From NCBI GenBank assembly GCA_949296245.1, contig CASFNW010000010.1:1-64000 (forward strand): a stretch of DNA of 64,000 nucleotides, given 5' to 3'. The notes under the pieces are model-generated. The model was not told where the DNA came from and made no database searches. It worked only from the letters and a program-made list of their open reading frames with translations. Position numbers and translations under genes: made by a program. This document shows, one piece after another, positions 63,243 to 64,000 of this stretch; position 1 is the stretch's first letter, and every line of letters begins with the position of its first letter. This DNA comes from an uncultured bacterium. GTDB lineage: Bacteria; Cyanobacteriota; Vampirovibrionia; Gastranaerophilales; Gastranaerophilaceae.

Positions 63243-64000
63243 GTGATTACTGCTCTTTCAACATCTAACAGGCATGCTTATAGTGCCTATCCTGTTTTTA
63301 GCGAAAAAAAATATTCTGCTTATACTTCAAACACTTATCCAAAACTCAAAAATACGGGGGATGTATTTGTAAAATCAAAACATATATCTTTCGGGCATTC
63401 AGAATACAACCGACATGATGCTGAAAAATTAGTTGATGATATTATAAACCAAAGGATTTCTACAAACAAAAGAGGATTTCAGGGAGAATTTTTTAGATTA
63501 GGGGAAAATTATGGGATAAAAGCAATAAATCCGCTAGATAAACAAGCTCCATTTGCTGACTTTAACGGAATAAATAATTTGAAAGAGAATTATATTCTAA
63601 ATGTAATGAAAGATATTGACCCCGAGATTGCAACAAAACCGGTTGATTTAATTCAAAAAGACAATAAATATTTTCTTGTTACTGAATACATTGAAGGTAA
63701 ACATCCGTTTGATTCATCTGTTAATAGCAAACAGATGGAAGATATTTTAAAAAAATCATTTGTTCTGGATATAAACGGCATTGCTCACAGTGATTTACAG
63801 AGCGGCAATATATTTTTGATAAATAATGATAAAGTAAAATTTATCGACTTTGGGGCATATCAACTTTTAACAAACTCAGGCTGTTATGTTTCTTCTGATG
63901 CAATCAGGGATTTTGATATTATAAATTCTGATATTAAAAACATTCATAATTCACCGCTTGAGGGAAAATTTCTTGCTACATTTTATAATAACAGCCCGAA
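63243..64000 (+). CDS. Atypical protein-kinase-like protein with leader (cut by window end)
   Basis: At least 252 residues from a GTG start with GGAGG 8 nt upstream; the frame runs off the window. The leader is rich in Ser, Tyr, Asn and Lys and ends KSKHISFGHSE (ISFG 48-51). The kinase-like fold has YGIKAINP (ATP-binding Lys near 93), VTEYIEGKHPF (hinge), IAHSDLQSGNIFLINND (HxDxxxxN catalytic loop near 181-189) and KFIDFG (metal Asp, near 201). It resembles small eukaryotic-like or APH/LPS-type kinases; substrate unknown. Divergent from the HAD gene across a 144-bp AT-rich gap. Confidence 0.8.
   Translation, partial: MITALSTSNRHAYSAYPVFSEKKYSAYTSNTYPKLKNTGDVFVKSKHISFGHSEYNRHDAEKLVDDIINQRISTNKRGFQGEFFRLGENYGIKAINPLDKQAPFADFNGINNLKENYILNVMKDIDPEIATKPVDLIQKDNKYFLVTEYIEGKHPFDSSVNSKQMEDILKKSFVLDINGIAHSDLQSGNIFLINNDKVKFIDFGAYQLLTNSGCYVSSDAIRDFDIINSDIKNIHNSPLEGKFLATFYNNSP

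Noticed and set aside
1-64000. CRISPR array, rRNA genes, complete insertion sequences or prophage genes
   Set aside because: No regularly spaced repeats, no rRNA signature and no transposase, integrase or phage structural protein was seen.

Overview
This 64 kb window is AT-rich, gene-dense bacterial chromosome. It encodes an RND pump with a TolC-type outer-membrane channel (so a two-membrane cell), an SLH-domain surface protein, flagellar-type export genes and an archaeal-type short LeuC. It also carries a series of proteins with an unusual shared N-terminal leader. My best guess for the lineage is a non-photosynthetic relative of Cyanobacteria (Vampirovibrionia/'Melainabacteria', Gastranaerophilales-like), probably an anaerobe. 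This is inferred from gene content and style and has not been tested against a marker tree.

Layout. 0-0.2 kb: two copies of a hairpin repeat. 0.25-3.7 kb: a minus-strand operon for an envelope polymer (small membrane protein, methyltransferase, membrane sulfatase-like enzyme, Rossmann protein). 3.8-5.5 kb: gatD (peptidoglycan amidation), a small protein and a LysM protein. 5.7-9.1 kb: a HEAT protein and a glutathione group (gshB-gshA, with divergent gloA). 9.2-10.7 kb: gpmI. 10.8-12.4 kb: an unknown leader-bearing protein preceded by a 17-bp perfect inverted repeat, and a small protein. 12.4-14.6 kb: two corrinoid Fe-S protein subunits of the acetyl-CoA synthase complex, without the rest of that complex. 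14.6-19.4 kb: a phosphatase, SLH protein, helical protein, acyltransferase and GlmS-like isomerase. 19.6-23.7 kb: a flagellar-type export operon (FliM/N-like, fliO, fliP, fliQ, an extra secreted protein, fliR). 23.8-24.2 kb: tRNA-Gln(CTG) with a duplicated 3' end bounding a foreign-looking insert. 24.3-35.5 kb: housekeeping genes (dapB, phosphohexomutase, metalloprotease, thiL, ispD, leuC, glgC). 35.5-45.9 kb: a thioredoxin-like protein, two pilins, an RND-TolC operon, spmAB and a solute-binding lipoprotein. 46.3-53 kb: a hydroxyacid dehydrogenase, rpsF-ssb-rpsR (rpsR is frameshifted), nadE, ruvC and mtnA. 53.3-64 kb: an accessory block with a TPR lipoprotein, dGTPase-like, PLD nuclease-like, DEDDh exonuclease, coiled-coil, HAD phosphatase and kinase-like proteins.

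Main points of interest. (1) At least seven proteins with unrelated catalytic domains share a short Asn/Ser/Thr/Lys-rich N-terminus ending in a [V/I/T/P/A][S/N]F[K/R/A/G][A/G/S]-type motif, and six of them are clustered at 54.8-64 kb. I propose an undescribed sorting or export signal. (2) Several genes have no Shine-Dalgarno and sit exactly 6 nt after a sigma70-type -10 box, which indicates leaderless mRNAs with fixed geometry. (3) A dispersed hairpin family keeps its flanks and loop while the stem sequence changes with compensatory substitutions. (4) rpsR is disrupted by a 10-bp tandem duplication. (5) A corrinoid Fe-S protein pair stands apart from CODH/ACS. Functions come from motifs read by eye; no database search was run.
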